Shown here: piece by piece, positions 1 to 13,087 of the stretch
Position numbering within the stretch: the first letter of the stretch is position 1
Layout: each line of letters begins with the position of its first letter
Source of the DNA: Rhizophagus irregularis
Taxonomy: Eukaryota > Glomeromycota > Glomeromycetes > Glomerales > Glomeraceae
Direction of reading: 5' to 3'
NCBI RefSeq assembly: GCF_026210795.1
Contig: NC_089445.1
Span: 4,278,001-4,342,000, forward strand
Length of the DNA stretch: 64,000 nucleotides
Position numbers and translations under genes: made by a program
The notes under the pieces: generated by a model
The model's database searches: none
What the model was told of the DNA's origin: nothing
The model's input: only the letters and a program-made list of their open reading frames with translations

Positions 1-149
1 ACTTATTCACGAAAAAGTAAGTAAAAAAAAGATTAATGTATTATAAATAATGAAATAAATTTAATAAAAATCATTTTGTTAATTCAAAAATATTTCTAGA
101 AAAAGTTTTCTTATGTACTATTTAGTATAAAAACGATAAAGAATAAATA

Positions 150-692
150 ATTATTCGGCGAAATGTCCATTCGGCAAAATATCCATTTATCGAAATGTCC
201 ATTCATCGGTAAAGTGGCTACGACAAAATGAAAGATGACTTCATGTGGACAACTTTAATCATATTGAAGTGCTTGCAAATTTACCATAAAAAAAAAAAGA
301 GTTAATAACGAAAATTAAATAAATAGGTAAATGATTTAAGCGTCCTTTTTTTACTTTGACCGATAATGATTAATTTTTATTTAATTTAGAAATCTTAATT
401 TTCTAGATCTTTAATTCATTAGTCTCGCTTCTTTAGCATTTGAATATTGATATCTTTAATAAGATTAGCCAGTATCATTAGTTCGAAATTCTACCAAAAA
501 AAAAGGAGAAAGTTTCAAAATGGTTTTTCTGGAAGAAAATGGGTTATCGAGGATTAACTATCAGGACATTACGCAGAAACCCATTTCACCGAAGCTATTT
601 CGCCAAAGGGAGGTTTCGCTGAACGAACATTTCACCGAATGGACATTTCACCGAAAGTACGTTTCGCCGAAACCCCATTTCATCGAAAATTT
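150..692. repeat. fold-back element with repeated TTCGGYGAAATG arms
   Basis: The left block (about 150-215) contains several tandem variants of TTCGGCGAAATGTCCA. The right block (about 580-690) contains the reverse complement of the same word several times, for example ATGGACATTTCACCGAA. The two blocks face each other across about 370 nt of unrelated AT-rich DNA. This is the layout of a fold-back or MITE-like element whose inverted arms are built of short tandem repeats. No coding capacity is visible. Confidence 0.5.
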
Positions 693-2404
693 GCAGGAAA
701 AGTCAATATCTTAGTAATGGAATAATTGCAATAAAAAAAAAAATAGGTACTGTAACTACAAGATTTTGATTTTTTGATACTCTTTTATATTGGCTTATTA
801 ATAAGGTTATGGCGGTTATAGCATAGTTTTTTTAATTAATGATTCTGACTTCAATATTAGTTTAAGTAGTATTAACACCGTGTGTTGGGCTTGAAGTTCG
901 ATCAACGTTGATCAATCAATTGATCGATAATTTTAATTTTTATTTTTATTTTAGACCTTGAATCTTTAGATGTTACTTCCAAATTAAGAAGGGACTATTA
1001 TTATACTTGCTGTCGGAATTAATTATGGCATATGAAGCCTATACCGTAATATACTATATCGTCGTAATGCCGTAATTATTTAATGCCAAGTATACAAAAA
1101 TTACACAAAGGAAGTAAATATTTTTTTTTATTTGATTATGCCGTAGATAATTTTTAATCCGTAAATCTATAATGCTGATCTTGATGTTTTGTTAGATATT
1201 TAAATGGTAAAATCCATATTTCGTAATGCCGTAATTTCAATTCGGCAATTCAGACGGCACTTATAACTATTATCTAAATTATTCTCAAGAAGTCTAACCC
1301 CAAAGAAGTCGCCTCGCTCTCCGCAACAAAAGACTTGATATTACTATAGGACCTAAGGTGTAGTTCAGGGTGATCTCGAATTATATATATATATACGAAG
1401 GGCTTCCATGACTATGGCACCAGACGTTCCACTATTAACAATTTCACCCACACTTCTTCGAACAATAACGTCTGATCCATATTCGATAAATCTCCTCCTT
1501 TTTTACAATATCTAATACAGACGCCGGGGCTATCACAACTGGCACCATGAGTGCAACGGTCGGGGTCACTTCCTCCGGCATACCAAGTTAAAACAATGGC
1601 AGTTCCTCGTATTAACCTTACCGCTACAATGGGCATAGAGATGAACATGTGAAACTCCGTCGGAAATTATTTTGATGAGTAAAATAGGCTCTGCCGGCTC
1701 ATCTAAGACGAAATAACAGGGACAAAAGATATATAAGACGAAGAAATTGAAGAAGGATCTCAATTAAAACGAGAAGAAAATAAAAATTTAGAAAAGTCTA
1801 ACAGAAAAGTTACGGATTATACATGGAACACATGGAACGTTATGGAATAAAGGTTCCCCAACAAGAAGAATCATCGAATAAAGATAGACTAATTCTTACA
1901 TCATGATTCATGACTCCAACTGAGGCGGAAGTGCCAAGTAAAGATGACAAAAAAAAATTGAAAGGTGATTTTATTTTTTTATTTTACGTAAATAAATCCA
2001 AGAAATTTAGTGGCGCATATGTTCAGATCTTATGTGACCTTAACACAAGATGTCTTAACACGTGCTTTTTCTCGAACATCTTTTTACATAGAAAGTTAAG
2101 ATTTGCTCGAAGGTGATGCTACCTGAAAGTAAAAAGAGAAGTATTTCGGACCGTGGTTTAGAAAGTTCCAGATAGTCCTGATTATGCAAATACAACTATG
2201 GAAACGGAAAAGTCTCACAAAATTCTTATGAATTTTGACGTTAAGAGCTATAAAATAATCAAGAACGCTAGTGATTGTCACCTTACCAGAATTAGCGTAG
2301 AATTTTGTCATAAACCGATGTCTTGATATAACATATTTTTAGGATTCAACTTTTAACTAAGTTAACTTAATATTTAGTAAAATTTTAATTATATATATAT
2401 ATAT

Positions 2405-3235
2405 AATATCTGCGCCTTGCCATTTCGGTTTCACATACAAGTGGATTCTTATTTTTGCGCTCCTTTGTTCTTTTTTTGTTCTTTAACTTCGTTTTAACTT
2501 CCTTTTCTCTTAGGTCCCAGCTCTTCGGCATTTCGGCTCTTCGGTTTTCGGCTCTTCGGTTGCATCTTTTTTTTCATTTTTTTTTCTTTTTTCGTTCGTT
2601 CCGACTATTCTTTCCTCTCAAACATGACGTACTTCAATAACAGATGGTTCAAATGCAAGTACTGTACATAAGGATAACGGGGAGCTATAATGTAAAAAAT
2701 TTCCAATTAATATAAACTCATTTAACATCTCAAAAAAAGTAAGAAAAGCAAAATTGTATAATTTACCCTGGGCATTTATTTTTGTTTTTTATGTTTTGCT
2801 TCGGCTCTTCGGCAACTTCGGCGCCTTGATATTTCGGTTCCAAGGTTCCAAGGTTCTAAGGTACTTTTTTCATTTTTTTTTCTCTTTTTGTCTTTTTTTC
2901 GTTCGTTCTATCGTTCCAACTCTTCTTTCTCTTAGATCCTGACTCTTCGGTTCTAAGGTACGTTTTTCATTTTTTTTTCTTTTTGCCTTTTTTTTCGTTC
3001 GTTCTATCGTTCTAACTCTTTTTTCCTCTTAGGTCCCAGCTCTTTGGCAACTTCGGCGCTCGCTTTGGCATTTCGGTTCCATATAGGTGGGATTTTTTTC
3101 GTTCCTTTATTCTCTATTTTCTTTCTTTAACTTTGTTCTAACATCTTTTTTTTTTGCTTCTTTCTTTTTTGCTTTTTTTTATTTTCTTCCTTTTGTTTTT
3201 TTTTCTTCTTTCCCTTTCTTCTTATGAATATATAT
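2405..3235. repeat. pyrimidine-rich imperfect tandem repeat (CTCTTAGGTCCCAGCTCTTCGG)
   Basis: The T/C-rich strand carries three clear copies (about 2510, 2930 and 3030) of a block made of a pyrimidine tract, CTTAGGTCCCAGCTCTT and CGG-rich words. TTCGTTCGTTC and runs of T follow. The copies are imperfect and unevenly spaced. No reading frame of interest was found. Each copy contains a polypyrimidine-TAGGT junction that looks like a splice acceptor next to a GT. Confidence 0.55.
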
Positions 3236-3300
3236 ATATATATATATATATATTTCTTAATTATTGTTTTTGACGCGTGCCTATCATGTAAAAATCAAAA

Positions 3301-3520
3301 CTACCCTAGCGTTCTCAAGAAAAAAAGCACTTGGCGGCCGGTATTATGCGGAATTATGCACTGTCACGTGAACAGTGCGGTGACAAATAATGAGTGACGA
3401 ATAAGTTTTTACCAACTCGAAAAAAACTCAGATAAATATAAACAATGAAAACATTGAGGGGTGTGTGATTTTTACATGGTCACGTGTCAAGTGCTTTTTT
3501 TCTTGGGAACGCTAGGGATG
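3301..3520. mobile_element. MITE with about 30-bp terminal inverted repeats (CCCTAGCG type)
   Basis: The left end (3301-3333) reads CCCTAGCGTTCTCAAG, then an A run and GCACTTG. The right end (3488-3520) is its inverse with one or two mismatches. The element is about 220 bp and has no reading frame. The interior holds CACGTG-centred palindromes. No clear target-site duplication could be defined. Confidence 0.75.
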
Positions 3521-3845
3521 ATGTCCTCACACCACCAATTGATAATACTCACTCGTTCATCGTCTGATTTCCGCCGATCATGGAATCCACTAGATCAAAT
3601 TAAGCGAAACGTGAATAATTTTAATAATTGTTGATATCTTATGTAATACAAAAAAATGTATTAACGATTAATTTAATCGTATCGAATTTTAATTCAATAT
3701 GAACTATTTTTTTATTATTATATTTTCTATTACACAAGAAATACAAATGAAATAAAATTCAAGATTATCTATATCTTTAAAATAATAATGATATACTACT
3801 TCAAGTAAATATGAAAGACAACTAATAAGTAATCCCCCTAAATTA

Positions 3846-5309
3846 TCATTGGAGAATTGAAAATCTCGACAAAAAAAATTGTTGATAATTAAGTGGATTA
3901 ATTTTAAGAACATTATCATCAACAAAATTTTGAATTATACTTGAAAATTCTTCATTGAGACAATCATCATCATTTAAATCAAATTTAAAATAAAGCGAAT
4001 AATTTCTTTCTTTCAAATTATTTAAAAATTCTTCCAATGATTCAACTGAAAATTTCCATGACCCTCTTATCTCAATACGTTCCAATTTTTTTGAAGTTGA
4101 TTTTGATAAAATTTTTAATATCACATCACCATTTAAAGATTCATAAAAAGGTAATCTACCATATATTTTTATATATTCTAATTGATTACAATGAACTAAC
4201 AGGTCTCCTAATGCATCGTCGATTGTATCGACAAAGGGAATGCATAAATGTTCTAGTTTTGGACAATTTTGATATATTGCTATAACGATTTGTATAATAT
4301 CTTCTGCTTTAATATTCTTGGCAAATTGATTATGGATTTTAATCATTTTAAGATATCCACTTGTATTTTGTATTAATTCTTTTATTTCTGTAAGATGACA
4401 AACTCTAAGACTAAGAAGTTTTGGTAATTTAACTAAATATAAATCATTCATAGTTTTCGTGGAATATCCTAACATTAAAGTTTCTAAATTTACAAAAGAA
4501 TCTAAAATATTAAGAGGAATACATAATCGAATTTTTCCATGAATATGTTTAAGTGTATTCTTATGTTTAATTAATGCTTGACCTATCATCTCACAAAAAT
4601 TATCCCAATTCTGTCCTTTTTGTCCACTATAAATGAAATATTCTAATTTCTTTTGAACTTCAATTAATTTAATTAATCCCTGACTATTATTTTTATTATT
4701 ACCTTTTAATTCAAGTTTTTTAATATTAACACAAATTTTTGCCAAGTTATAAAAGATTCTTTCATCTATATATTGTGTACAAGTTAATTCAACAAGATTT
4801 GATAAATTATCTTTTAATTTCATAAAATTCACCATATCATGTTTCTTATAACATAATTTATGAGAAATTCCAAGATGTTTTAAATAAGAACATTTATTAA
4901 AAATCATATCATAAAATTCTTCTTCTATAATCTTTTCCTGATTTCTTGAAAGTGGTGGTTCGAAACAATTTTTAATAACTTCTATTACGTCAAATGTAAT
5001 AATAGATTTACAATAAATTATATAATTGAATAATGGTCTTTGTGTTTGTATAAATGATAAATTAATTTCATTCATAATAAGTAAATTTTTTGATTCTTCG
5101 GATAAAAATGTGAAAAGAATTTTAATAAGTGAAATATTTTTCTCATGAGATCTTGATTTTGAATTATGATTTAAACAATCTTTCCATAATATTGGTATAG
5201 TTAACTCACACCAAAGTTTATTCACTAAAAGACAACTGAATAATGTATCATAATCATTATTCAACTCTTTAATTATTAAAGCGAAAATATCAGGAATGAG
5301 TTTAGACAT
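3846..5309 (-). CDS. F-box protein with leucine-rich-repeat-like region
   Basis: A 487-residue, intronless protein. I chose the ATG at 5307-5309 because MSKLIPDIFALIIKELN is the usual start of this fungal F-box family; the open frame continues 48 residues upstream but those residues do not look like this family. Residues 1-47 form an F-box (LIPDIFALIIKEL, then CLLVNKLWCELTIPILWKD), which in known families binds Skp1 and recruits substrates to an SCF ubiquitin ligase. The rest has irregular leucine-rich segments (for example CVNIKKLELKGNN) expected to bind the substrate. The substrate is unknown. Such genes are strongly expanded in Rhizophagus. The reading frame is undamaged. Confidence 0.85.
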   Translation of the reverse strand: MSKLIPDIFALIIKELNNDYDTLFSCLLVNKLWCELTIPILWKDCLNHNSKSRSHEKNISLIKILFTFLSEESKNLLIMNEINLSFIQTQRPLFNYIIYCKSIITFDVIEVIKNCFEPPLSRNQEKIIEEEFYDMIFNKCSYLKHLGISHKLCYKKHDMVNFMKLKDNLSNLVELTCTQYIDERIFYNLAKICVNIKKLELKGNNKNNSQGLIKLIEVQKKLEYFIYSGQKGQNWDNFCEMIGQALIKHKNTLKHIHGKIRLCIPLNILDSFVNLETLMLGYSTKTMNDLYLVKLPKLLSLRVCHLTEIKELIQNTSGYLKMIKIHNQFAKNIKAEDIIQIVIAIYQNCPKLEHLCIPFVDTIDDALGDLLVHCNQLEYIKIYGRLPFYESLNGDVILKILSKSTSKKLERIEIRGSWKFSVESLEEFLNNLKERNYSLYFKFDLNDDDCLNEEFSSIIQNFVDDNVLKINPLNYQQFFLSRFSILQ

Positions 5310-5639
5310 TATGATTGAAAAAAAAAAGTATGAAAAGTTTTTGAGTTTATGGAAAAATACAATAACAATTATTTGTTTTATACTGATTTTATATTTGCTA
5401 AATTCGAAAACAAAACCGATAAATACAATAAAAACAAAAGAAGCGTCAAACAAATACTCAAGTTACACAAATATGTAATGGACCAATCACGTTTATGTGT
5501 CAGATTTATTCTCCGCAGAAAAATTGCATCACAACTTCGCCGATCATCATCAGAAGCTGAATCATGGAAGACGAGGATCGAGGATCTACCGTTAAATTTC
5601 CTTCTACATTTAAATAAAATGTCCATATCATAGATTCTG

Positions 5640-7340
5640 GCAATTTCTGGAACTTTTTATCGGTGTATCCACGCAATCATAGATTTAATGTATTATACCA
5701 CTGGCCTCGAGTTTTATTAATTAATAACTCATGTTGCTTATAATTCTATTATATTTAAAATGTCATTATTGTCGTTGCCGATTAAAATCCTCTTCAGCAA
5801 TCTTTTAATTCTGGAAGTGGAAGATGTAAAGAATTTAAAATTCTGGTCTCTAGCTCATAATTCATGATCGTTATTATTATTATTAAGATTTATTATTTAT
5901 AAATTAATATTAAGGCAGTTGTTATTCGTACCCCACTTTTGTTATTCGATATCTCTATCATGATCTGCGGGTTCATTAAATTTTACTGTTATTTTAATAT
6001 TCATAAAAATTATTAACGTGACCGTCGGCGCATACTTATCTTATTTTTGTCAAAAATCAATAAATCTTTATAAAGAATATTTTAGTAAATTTTAATTTTA
6101 ATGGTCAGTATAAACAAACAAACTGCTGCACTTTTTTCATCACGATATTAATTGCATAAACAATAGTAAATAATATAATGCCCTTTTTTGATTAAAAAAT
6201 TGAGCAAAAATAGTATTAAAAGAATTTAGTATCTTAACAATATTCGTAATTTATTAATAGATTATTTTGTATTAGCGAAAAATATTATTTTTAAATATAA
6301 AAATAGAGCGACGAATTAAAAACATCAGACGAGAATATTTTTTTGGCGTATCAATAATGTACTTCCAAATTTGAGATAGTATGTTGATCGTCATTTGATG
6401 AGTTGCATGAGATTTCATTGAACGGAATATTGTTTCATTTCCGAAACAACAAAATAATTAATAAATTCTTCTTTCAATAAATAAAAAAATTTATTTTTAA
6501 CTCAGGTGAGGCGATTTACATCTTTTTAGTACATACAAAAAAATCATTGATAATACCAGATGGAGGTTTCATTCTTTTATTTTCAAAGAAAAACTATTCC
6601 ATCATATATCTCTTCATGATCAAAGAATATTACATGTCTATATGATTTATGCATTCCTGCATAGTCACACGATGAAATGCCATGTCCATATGATTTTATG
6701 CAGTATATTGTATTCCCTGCATAGTCACACGATGAGATGCCAAACGAAAAATAAATCTCTTATCATTATTACTATATATTTTTTTTTTTAAAAAAAAAAG
6801 ATTTCGATATAAAAATAGAAACGAAGGTGATTTACATATATTTTCATCGAAATTATCGAATGTCATAATTCAGTATATACATTATGTCAGGATCTGCAAC
6901 ATTCTTTTTCATAATATTACACAAAATATTGCATTGCGTACTTATGGAAAAAGTTAATAAATTAATATATTAATAACCTTATATAGAATTAATAATGTAA
7001 ATGATGGTACATCTAAGATTTAAGAAAAAGAAGAAAATTTGTTAATTAAAATTTAGACCTTAACGAATAAAAATCAAGATAACCAAATCCTTTGTCTAAT
7101 ACTTTATCAATATCATTGAAAAGTTCATTATACGTAAATATTTTACGCTTTTTCAATATTACACAAAATAATTGTACGTAATCAGAGCGTAAGAGGTGGT
7201 CATATTATAGATTTTAATATAAATATAGTGGGAATGGAGCGTTCCCTTCAACTTCAAAAAAATAATAATAATAATAATAAATAGAAATTAAACATTAAAT
7301 TCATACTCCTCTTCTTTTTGCTCACTGACGGATAACATAA
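5640..7340. other. intergenic spacer
   Basis: AT-rich spacer between the F-box gene and the Myb-like gene, which face away from each other. No gene was recognised. It contains a short tandem duplication at 6631-6740, listed separately. Confidence 0.5.
6631..6742. repeat. two-copy tandem duplication
   Basis: The block with CATGTCYATATGAT, then TGCATAGTCACACGATG and RATGCC occurs twice in a row with small differences. The second copy carries about 12 extra nucleotides. Confidence 0.7.
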
Positions 7341-7344
7341 AGTC

Positions 7345-8173
7345 ATGAATTATCAAAGTGAAAGAGAGAAAAGATATAACAAGATTGATTCCGATGTATG
7401 TTAAATAACTTTATATTAAATCTATTATTTTTTATTATTTTTTATTTTTCATTTTCATTCTTATTTCTTATTTTTTCATTTTTGTTTTTATATTAGAGCG
7501 AAAAAATTATTGTTGATTACATGCAGAAATGGATTAACAACGGAAAAGTTGAACGGGATCCTTTTGTTCAAATAAGCAAGATGATTCCACATGATCCAAA
7601 AAAAATATGCCACCAGTAAGTTTATTATTATTATTATTATTATTATTTTTAATTTATAACTAATAATATATCATAAATTTTAGCTGGACGAATAAACTAA
7701 ACCCAAAATGTAAAAATCACATGTTTTTTTCTTTTATTAGAAAAATTTTATAATAACTTTTATTTTCTTGTTCTATAGTGTGTTTAGCTAAAGATGTACC
7801 CATCACTCTCCATGAGAAGGAGTATATCTTTGAATGGGTTGAGAATTATCTTAACTCTAATAACAAACCAATTTCTTGGAAACTTTTACAGTTAAAAATG
7901 AAAGAAAAATTTGGAATATTGCGCTCTCGAAATGATTTAAAAAATGTTTGGAACATCAATAAAAGAAAAATGATCAAACGTGATAATCATGTTAATATTG
8001 TGAGTATTCCTTTATTTGAAAATTATTTAGCCATGAATGATTATATCTCTTATTTTTTACAACCACCATCATATCAAGAAACAACTGAATTAGTAGCAAG
8101 TGATATGATCTTGGAAACTTTTAATTATTTGAATTATTTTGAATGTATTAGTGATTCTGTAATTCCTTTATAA
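7345..8173 (+). CDS. Myb/SANT-like two-repeat DNA-binding protein
   Basis: Four exons by my reading: 7345-7395, 7497-7615, 7684-7709 and 7779-8173, giving 196 residues. Donors are GTATGT, GTAAGT and GTAAAA, and phases agree. The first repeat runs from about residue 18 to 70 (IIVDYMQKWINNGK, then ICHHWTNKLNPKLC) with spaced tryptophans as in Myb helices. The second runs from about 75 to 130 (EKEYIFEWVENYL, then ISWKLLQLKMKEKFG and SRNDLKNVWNINKRKM). This looks like a small R2R3-style transcription factor expected to act in the nucleus. The C-terminal ~65 residues have no recognised domain. The ATG is the first after an in-frame stop at 7333-7335. Confidence 0.75.
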
Positions 8174-9059
8174 GGTATCTTATAGTTTAGCGAATTAAAG
8201 TATTTTATATTATTATCTTCTCACAATATTAAATAAAATTTATCAATATTAAGTCTATCATATATTAAATTATGGAACATGATTTTCAAGGCGCAGCTGT
8301 GAAATCAATGGTATCCACGGTTCCCCCTGAAATAACTATTATGATACTATCAGCTATGAATATATGTTTAAATTAATATTAAATATTTATGATATCCCCC
8401 ATTCAATAACTGAGTTATAGTTGAATACTGCGGTGACCAATAGGAATTAATGCTACAATTAATACTGATTTCAATATAATAAAAATATCGTCATTAAAAT
8501 TCCGCATATTCCTAAATGACTGAACAATAACATACGCCAATAATTAATTTATACTATATAAGCGATTCTTAATTTTTTTACTCCGTTGGCGTCTTTCATT
8601 AATCTCGTTTGCGTAAAAATTATTATTTCATTAACCTCGTTTGCGTAAAAATTATTGAAGTTTTTTCAACCAGTTTAAACAACTTCTTTGTTTGTATTGC
8701 ACGCTTAAGACCGATATGTGATATATATTCCTTAACTCATATGACTAAATCATTTTTAAATCAAAAATATAAATACGGAAATTTCTTTTGTGTAGATCAT
8801 TCATACGATTTGATCATATGGTTTAATGAGTGCATATATGGAAAGTAAGGAAGTAAAATTATTTGAAATTATTCAAATTATTCATCAATTACAAGAACCT
8901 TGCATGTTATCTTGAATCTGGATCGGGTGCGTGTAGTTATTATCAAAAGTAATAATGGTATAATGACATTTATTACATAATATCAGAGGTACCAATTAAA
9001 TTACAATATTAGATCACATGATTTTTATTAAGTGTAACATAAGATTTTCGCTAACTCCG

Positions 9060-9093
9060 CATCCCCGAATCCCCGAATCCCCGAATCCCCTAA
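9060..9093. repeat. CCCCGAAT microsatellite
   Basis: Three to four tandem copies of the 8-nt unit CCCCGAAT. Confidence 0.8.
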
Positions 9094-9379
9094 AAAATTA
9101 CGTAATAAATGTCTTTGTCTTATTGACTTTTTTTTTGTAAATAACTTACCAAATTATGAAAGTGTTAATGTTGACTGTTTTTGTAAAAATTTTACCAAAT
9201 TGGAGACAATAACCTTATGTTTTTCATGAGGCTTACGAATTCACTTGATCTAAGCTATATATGATTTAGTACATTTCATACGCAAAAAAAAGTCCGTTAC
9301 TCCGGAATATAAATATAAATTTTCAATAATCAATCACTTGTAATTGTTACTGCTTTTTCTCAACAAAAACCCAATGTTA

Positions 9380-9387
9380 TTATAAAT
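9380..9387 (+). promoter_or_regulatory. candidate TATA box of the Argonaute gene
   Basis: TATAAATA about 150 nt upstream of the ATG, followed by a pyrimidine-rich leader. It is a plausible core promoter, judged from sequence only. Confidence 0.35.
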
Positions 9388-9536
9388 ATCCTTTTTTTTC
9401 CCCAAGTCTACCATAAAAAAAAAAAGAAAAAATAAAATTTCTTTTTTTCACACCACCTAAAATTTTCTATCTCTTTTCAATATTGATTTTTCTTTCCAAA
9501 TCTTCATAAAAATTATTATTTTTTTCTTCATCAATC

Positions 9537-12500
9537 ATGGAAATTACACCATTTGTAAGAAGACCAGGCGTTGGCCGTGAAGGAAGACCAATTAAAGTTC
9601 GAACTAATTTTTTTGAAGTAATTACAATGCCGGAAAATAATATTATACATTATGATGTATCTATTACACCTGAGGTCCCTCCGCGATTAAATATGAAAAT
9701 ATTTGAAAGTTTTGTGAACCAATACCGAGAAAGAGCCCTTGGAAACGCAAGACCAGTATTCGATGGTACGTATTCAATAACGAAAAAAAAAATATTTTTC
9801 GATACACTGAATAAAACGGAGCGAAATATTACTTCAAAAAGACATCAAAACTTTGTTTCATAATTTCTTTTTATTTATAAATTATTAATGCTATTTAATA
9901 TCTAAATATATGCTTGTATTTAAAAGATGGAAATGGATACTAACTAATAACAAATTGTTTATAGGAAGAAAAAATATGCTCGCCCACAAATTGTTGCCTT
10001 TTGGGGACGCCGCTACCTTCAACGTAAATATCTTTACTTTTTTTGGCTTTTGAAATTTTTTTAAAAAAAAAGAGTATAATAAATTATATTTAACAAATTA
10101 GGTGACACTAGAGGAAAGAACGCCCGTGGCGAGTAGACGTCCACCACGTGAATTTAGAATTAGAATTAGAAGGGTTGGAGATATCGTCATGGGGGAACTG
10201 TTTCAGTTTTTACGTGCGAGAAGTAGGATGACCAATAATTGCCAAACGGGTAAGTTTTTATTATTTCTTAGTTTCTTTCTTTTTAATAAAAACGAATCTC
10301 ATAATGGATTATAATCATTTATGTAATAAGCAATAATGGCGCTGGACGCAATAATCGGTCACAAGGTTTCTACCTTACATGTTGCTGTAGGTAGATCATT
10401 CTTTACCCCGGAAGGATCCCGTTCTATTTCTGGAGGTGCTGAAGTATGGCAAGGGTACTATCAATCTGCCCGTCCCACTAGTGACAAAATGATGATAAAC
10501 ATTGACTTAAGTGCAACCGCTTTCTATGAAGGTGGTCGACTTGTGCAAATTGTTGCAAAAATATTGGAGCTTAGATCTCCTGACGATCTACGTAGGGGCC
10601 TTTCTGAAAGGGAGCATCAAAAGGTTGAGAGAAAAATAAGAAACCTCAAAATAAGAGTTAATCATAGAGCCGAAGCCCGAACAAGTTCCAAAATTGAAAG
10701 ATTAACACAAACACCCGCATCGCGCACCATGTTTGAAAAAGATGGTAATACCATCGACGTAGCAACCTATTTCCAAACCACTTACAATATGCGGCTAATT
10801 TATCCCTTCCTTCCTTGCGTTATTGTAAGAAGGAACGTTTTCCTTCCTCTTGAGGTCTGCGACGTAATTCCGGTAAATTATGTGATTCATCTAACAATAT
10901 CATATAATTATAAGAATTTATTTTCTAAACAAAAAAAAAATATTTTGTGTATAACAGGGTCAACGACATATGAGGAAACTGGATGGAAAACAGGTAGATG
11001 AAATGATGAATTTCACTCGCCAGAATCCGACCCTTCGTGCAAATAAGATCCGAGCTGGGCTCAATATATTAGATTACCGAAATGATGAATACATGCAACA
11101 ATTTGGAGTGAGAGTATCTAATGAAATGGCCATGGTAGGTTTAAAATATGTATTATTGTGATACGGGAATAAATTATATTTTAATTTTATTTTCAATAAC
11201 GCGAACAGGTGGATGGTAGAATTCTACCAACGCCAACGATCCATTACCATCCATCATCAAGAGATAATCGTATCCAACCGGCAGGTGGAGTATGGAACTT
11301 ACGTGACAAGAAAGTTGCAACCGGAGCCACCCTCGGCTCTTGGTGTGTTTTGGCTTTTTTAAGCCCTGACGTTCTACCTGATCATGATATTAATGCGTTC
11401 GTGAGAGAACTAGCAAACACATGTCAAGATACGGGGATGGTAAGCTTAATCAATTAATCAATATAAACACATGAATCATTCTTTTATGAATCATTCAAGT
11501 TTCTAATAAATGTTATTATAATCACAGAATATCCCAAATAAAAATCCACCAATATTACATGCGAACCCTCAAGGAAATATAGAGGAATCATTAAAACAAG
11601 CATGGTTAAGGGCTGGCAATAGTGCCAAGGCCCAACCGCAACTAATTCTTTGTATTCTTCCTAACACAGGACAACCATTATACGCCGAAATAAAACGTGT
11701 GAGCGACACTGTCATCGGTGTTGCGACTCAGTGTGTCCAGAATAGATATATAAGACAGACTAAAAAGCAATATTGTGCGAACGTTTGCCTAAAGATTAAC
11801 GTGAAACTCGGTGGGATGAATTCGTTTATTGATCCTACACAAATTCCATTTATATCTGATAGGCCCACCATTTTGATGGGCGCAGACGTTACCCACCCTG
11901 CACCTGGACCTGGTAATTTTATTTTTTTTATTTTTTTTTCCTCAACCTTATTTTTAATATATTTTTATTTCTCGCATCTCTTTTTTAGGCAGTGACGAAC
12001 GACCATCTATTGCTGCAGTTACTGCCTCTGTGGACGCTAAAGCATCCCGTTATGCTGCATCGATCAGAATCCAAAGAGGTCGTACTGAAATCATCGCCGA
12101 TTTGGCGAACATGGTTAAGGAGTTGTTAAAAGCTTTCTACCAAACTTGTGGGCGAAAGCCTGAAAGAATATTATTTTATCGAGACGGAATTTCTGAAAGC
12201 CAGTTCGGAAGCATAATAACTACTGAAATAGCCGCGATTAAAGGTACTTATTACATATTCATGCTTTTCGTTAATTTGATTGATTTATTTTCTAACTTAT
12301 AATTATTACAGCCGCTTGTCAAGCTCTTGACGCTAATTATAAACCAACGATAACATTTGTTGTGGTGCAGAAGAGGCACCACACACGTTTTTTCCCAATT
12401 GATAGTCGTGATGCCGATAGAACGGGAAATTGTCCCCCGGGTACAGTGATCGAGACTGTTATAACCCATCCATTTGAATTTGACTTTTGTAAGTAATCTA

Positions 12501-13087
12501 ATTTACATATACATATGCAATTTTAGCATTTCTAAATCATTTTAAATCCTTAATAGATTTGCAAAGTCACGCTGGGCTATTAGGGACGTCTCGGCCAGCC
12601 CATTATTATGTTTTATATGACGATAACGGTTTTAATCCAGATATGTAAGTTAATTTTAATTTAATTTAGTAAATTTAATATAGTAACTAATTTATTTATT
12701 TAATAATTTAGGTTACAAACATTATCATATAACCTCTGTTATATATACGCGCGATGTACGCGTTCGGTATCTTTGGTAAGATTTTAAATTGCATTTGTTA
12801 TTATTGTATGCAGTAATAGTAATAATTGTCTTATATTAAAATAGGTACCTCCGGTGTATTATGCACATTTAGTAACAAATAGGGCAAAATTACACGCACG
12901 CGGCGGGCCATTTAGTGATACGGGATCCGAAGAAGGTGGGGGTGCTGCGGTCACATTTGGAGTAGTAAAGCCAGAGCTACAGCGGGTAAATATTACAAAT
13001 TAATAAAGATATCTCAAATTTATATTATTCTTAAATATTTCATATTCTAAAATAAACTCTCCTCTTTAGGTTATGTATTTTGCGTAA
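9537..13087 (+). CDS. Argonaute, complete and with intact slicer tetrad
   Basis: Thirteen exons reconstruct an 837-residue protein: 9537-9765, 9965-10023, 10102-10249, 10331-10872, 10958-11134, 11209-11439, 11528-11912, 11989-12243, 12312-12488, 12557-12644, 12712-12775, 12845-12985 and 13070-13087. All junctions are GT-AG and all phases agree. Domain order is N ([17 protein letters not shown]), PAZ (about 230-370, with [12 protein letters not shown]), MID and PIWI. The MID 5'-phosphate pocket residues of human AGO2 all have counterparts ([24 protein letters not shown]). The PIWI catalytic tetrad is present: D582 (GADVTHP), E624 (RTEIIAD), D656 (FYRDGIS) and H793 (YYAHL). It ends VMYFA, typical of the family. 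Its role is expected to be small-RNA-guided target cleavage or silencing. Argonautes are expanded in Rhizophagus; which clade this belongs to needs a tree. Confidence 0.95.

Larger units (their letters stand above)
1..3300. other. gene-free repeat-rich stretch
   Basis: No convincing gene is visible. About 1000-1260 is rich in GCCGTAAT words. About 1260-2330 has higher sequence complexity and several short broken reading frames on both strands, so it may be decayed coding or transposon sequence, but I cannot assign it. Two named repeats inside the stretch are listed separately. Confidence 0.5.
8174..9536. other. intergenic spacer
   Basis: No gene was recognised. It contains a two-copy direct repeat around 8594-8655 (CATTAAYCTCGTTTGCG followed by TAAAAATTATT) and a short CCCCGAAT microsatellite at about 9061-9093. 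A TATAAATA box lies at 9380-9387, about 150 nt before the Argonaute ATG. Confidence 0.5.

Noticed and set aside
1412-1763. Two overlapping minus-strand reading frames of 65-78 residues
   Set aside because: No domain, no supporting start context, and a third frame on the plus strand is equally protein-like; more likely chance or decayed sequence.
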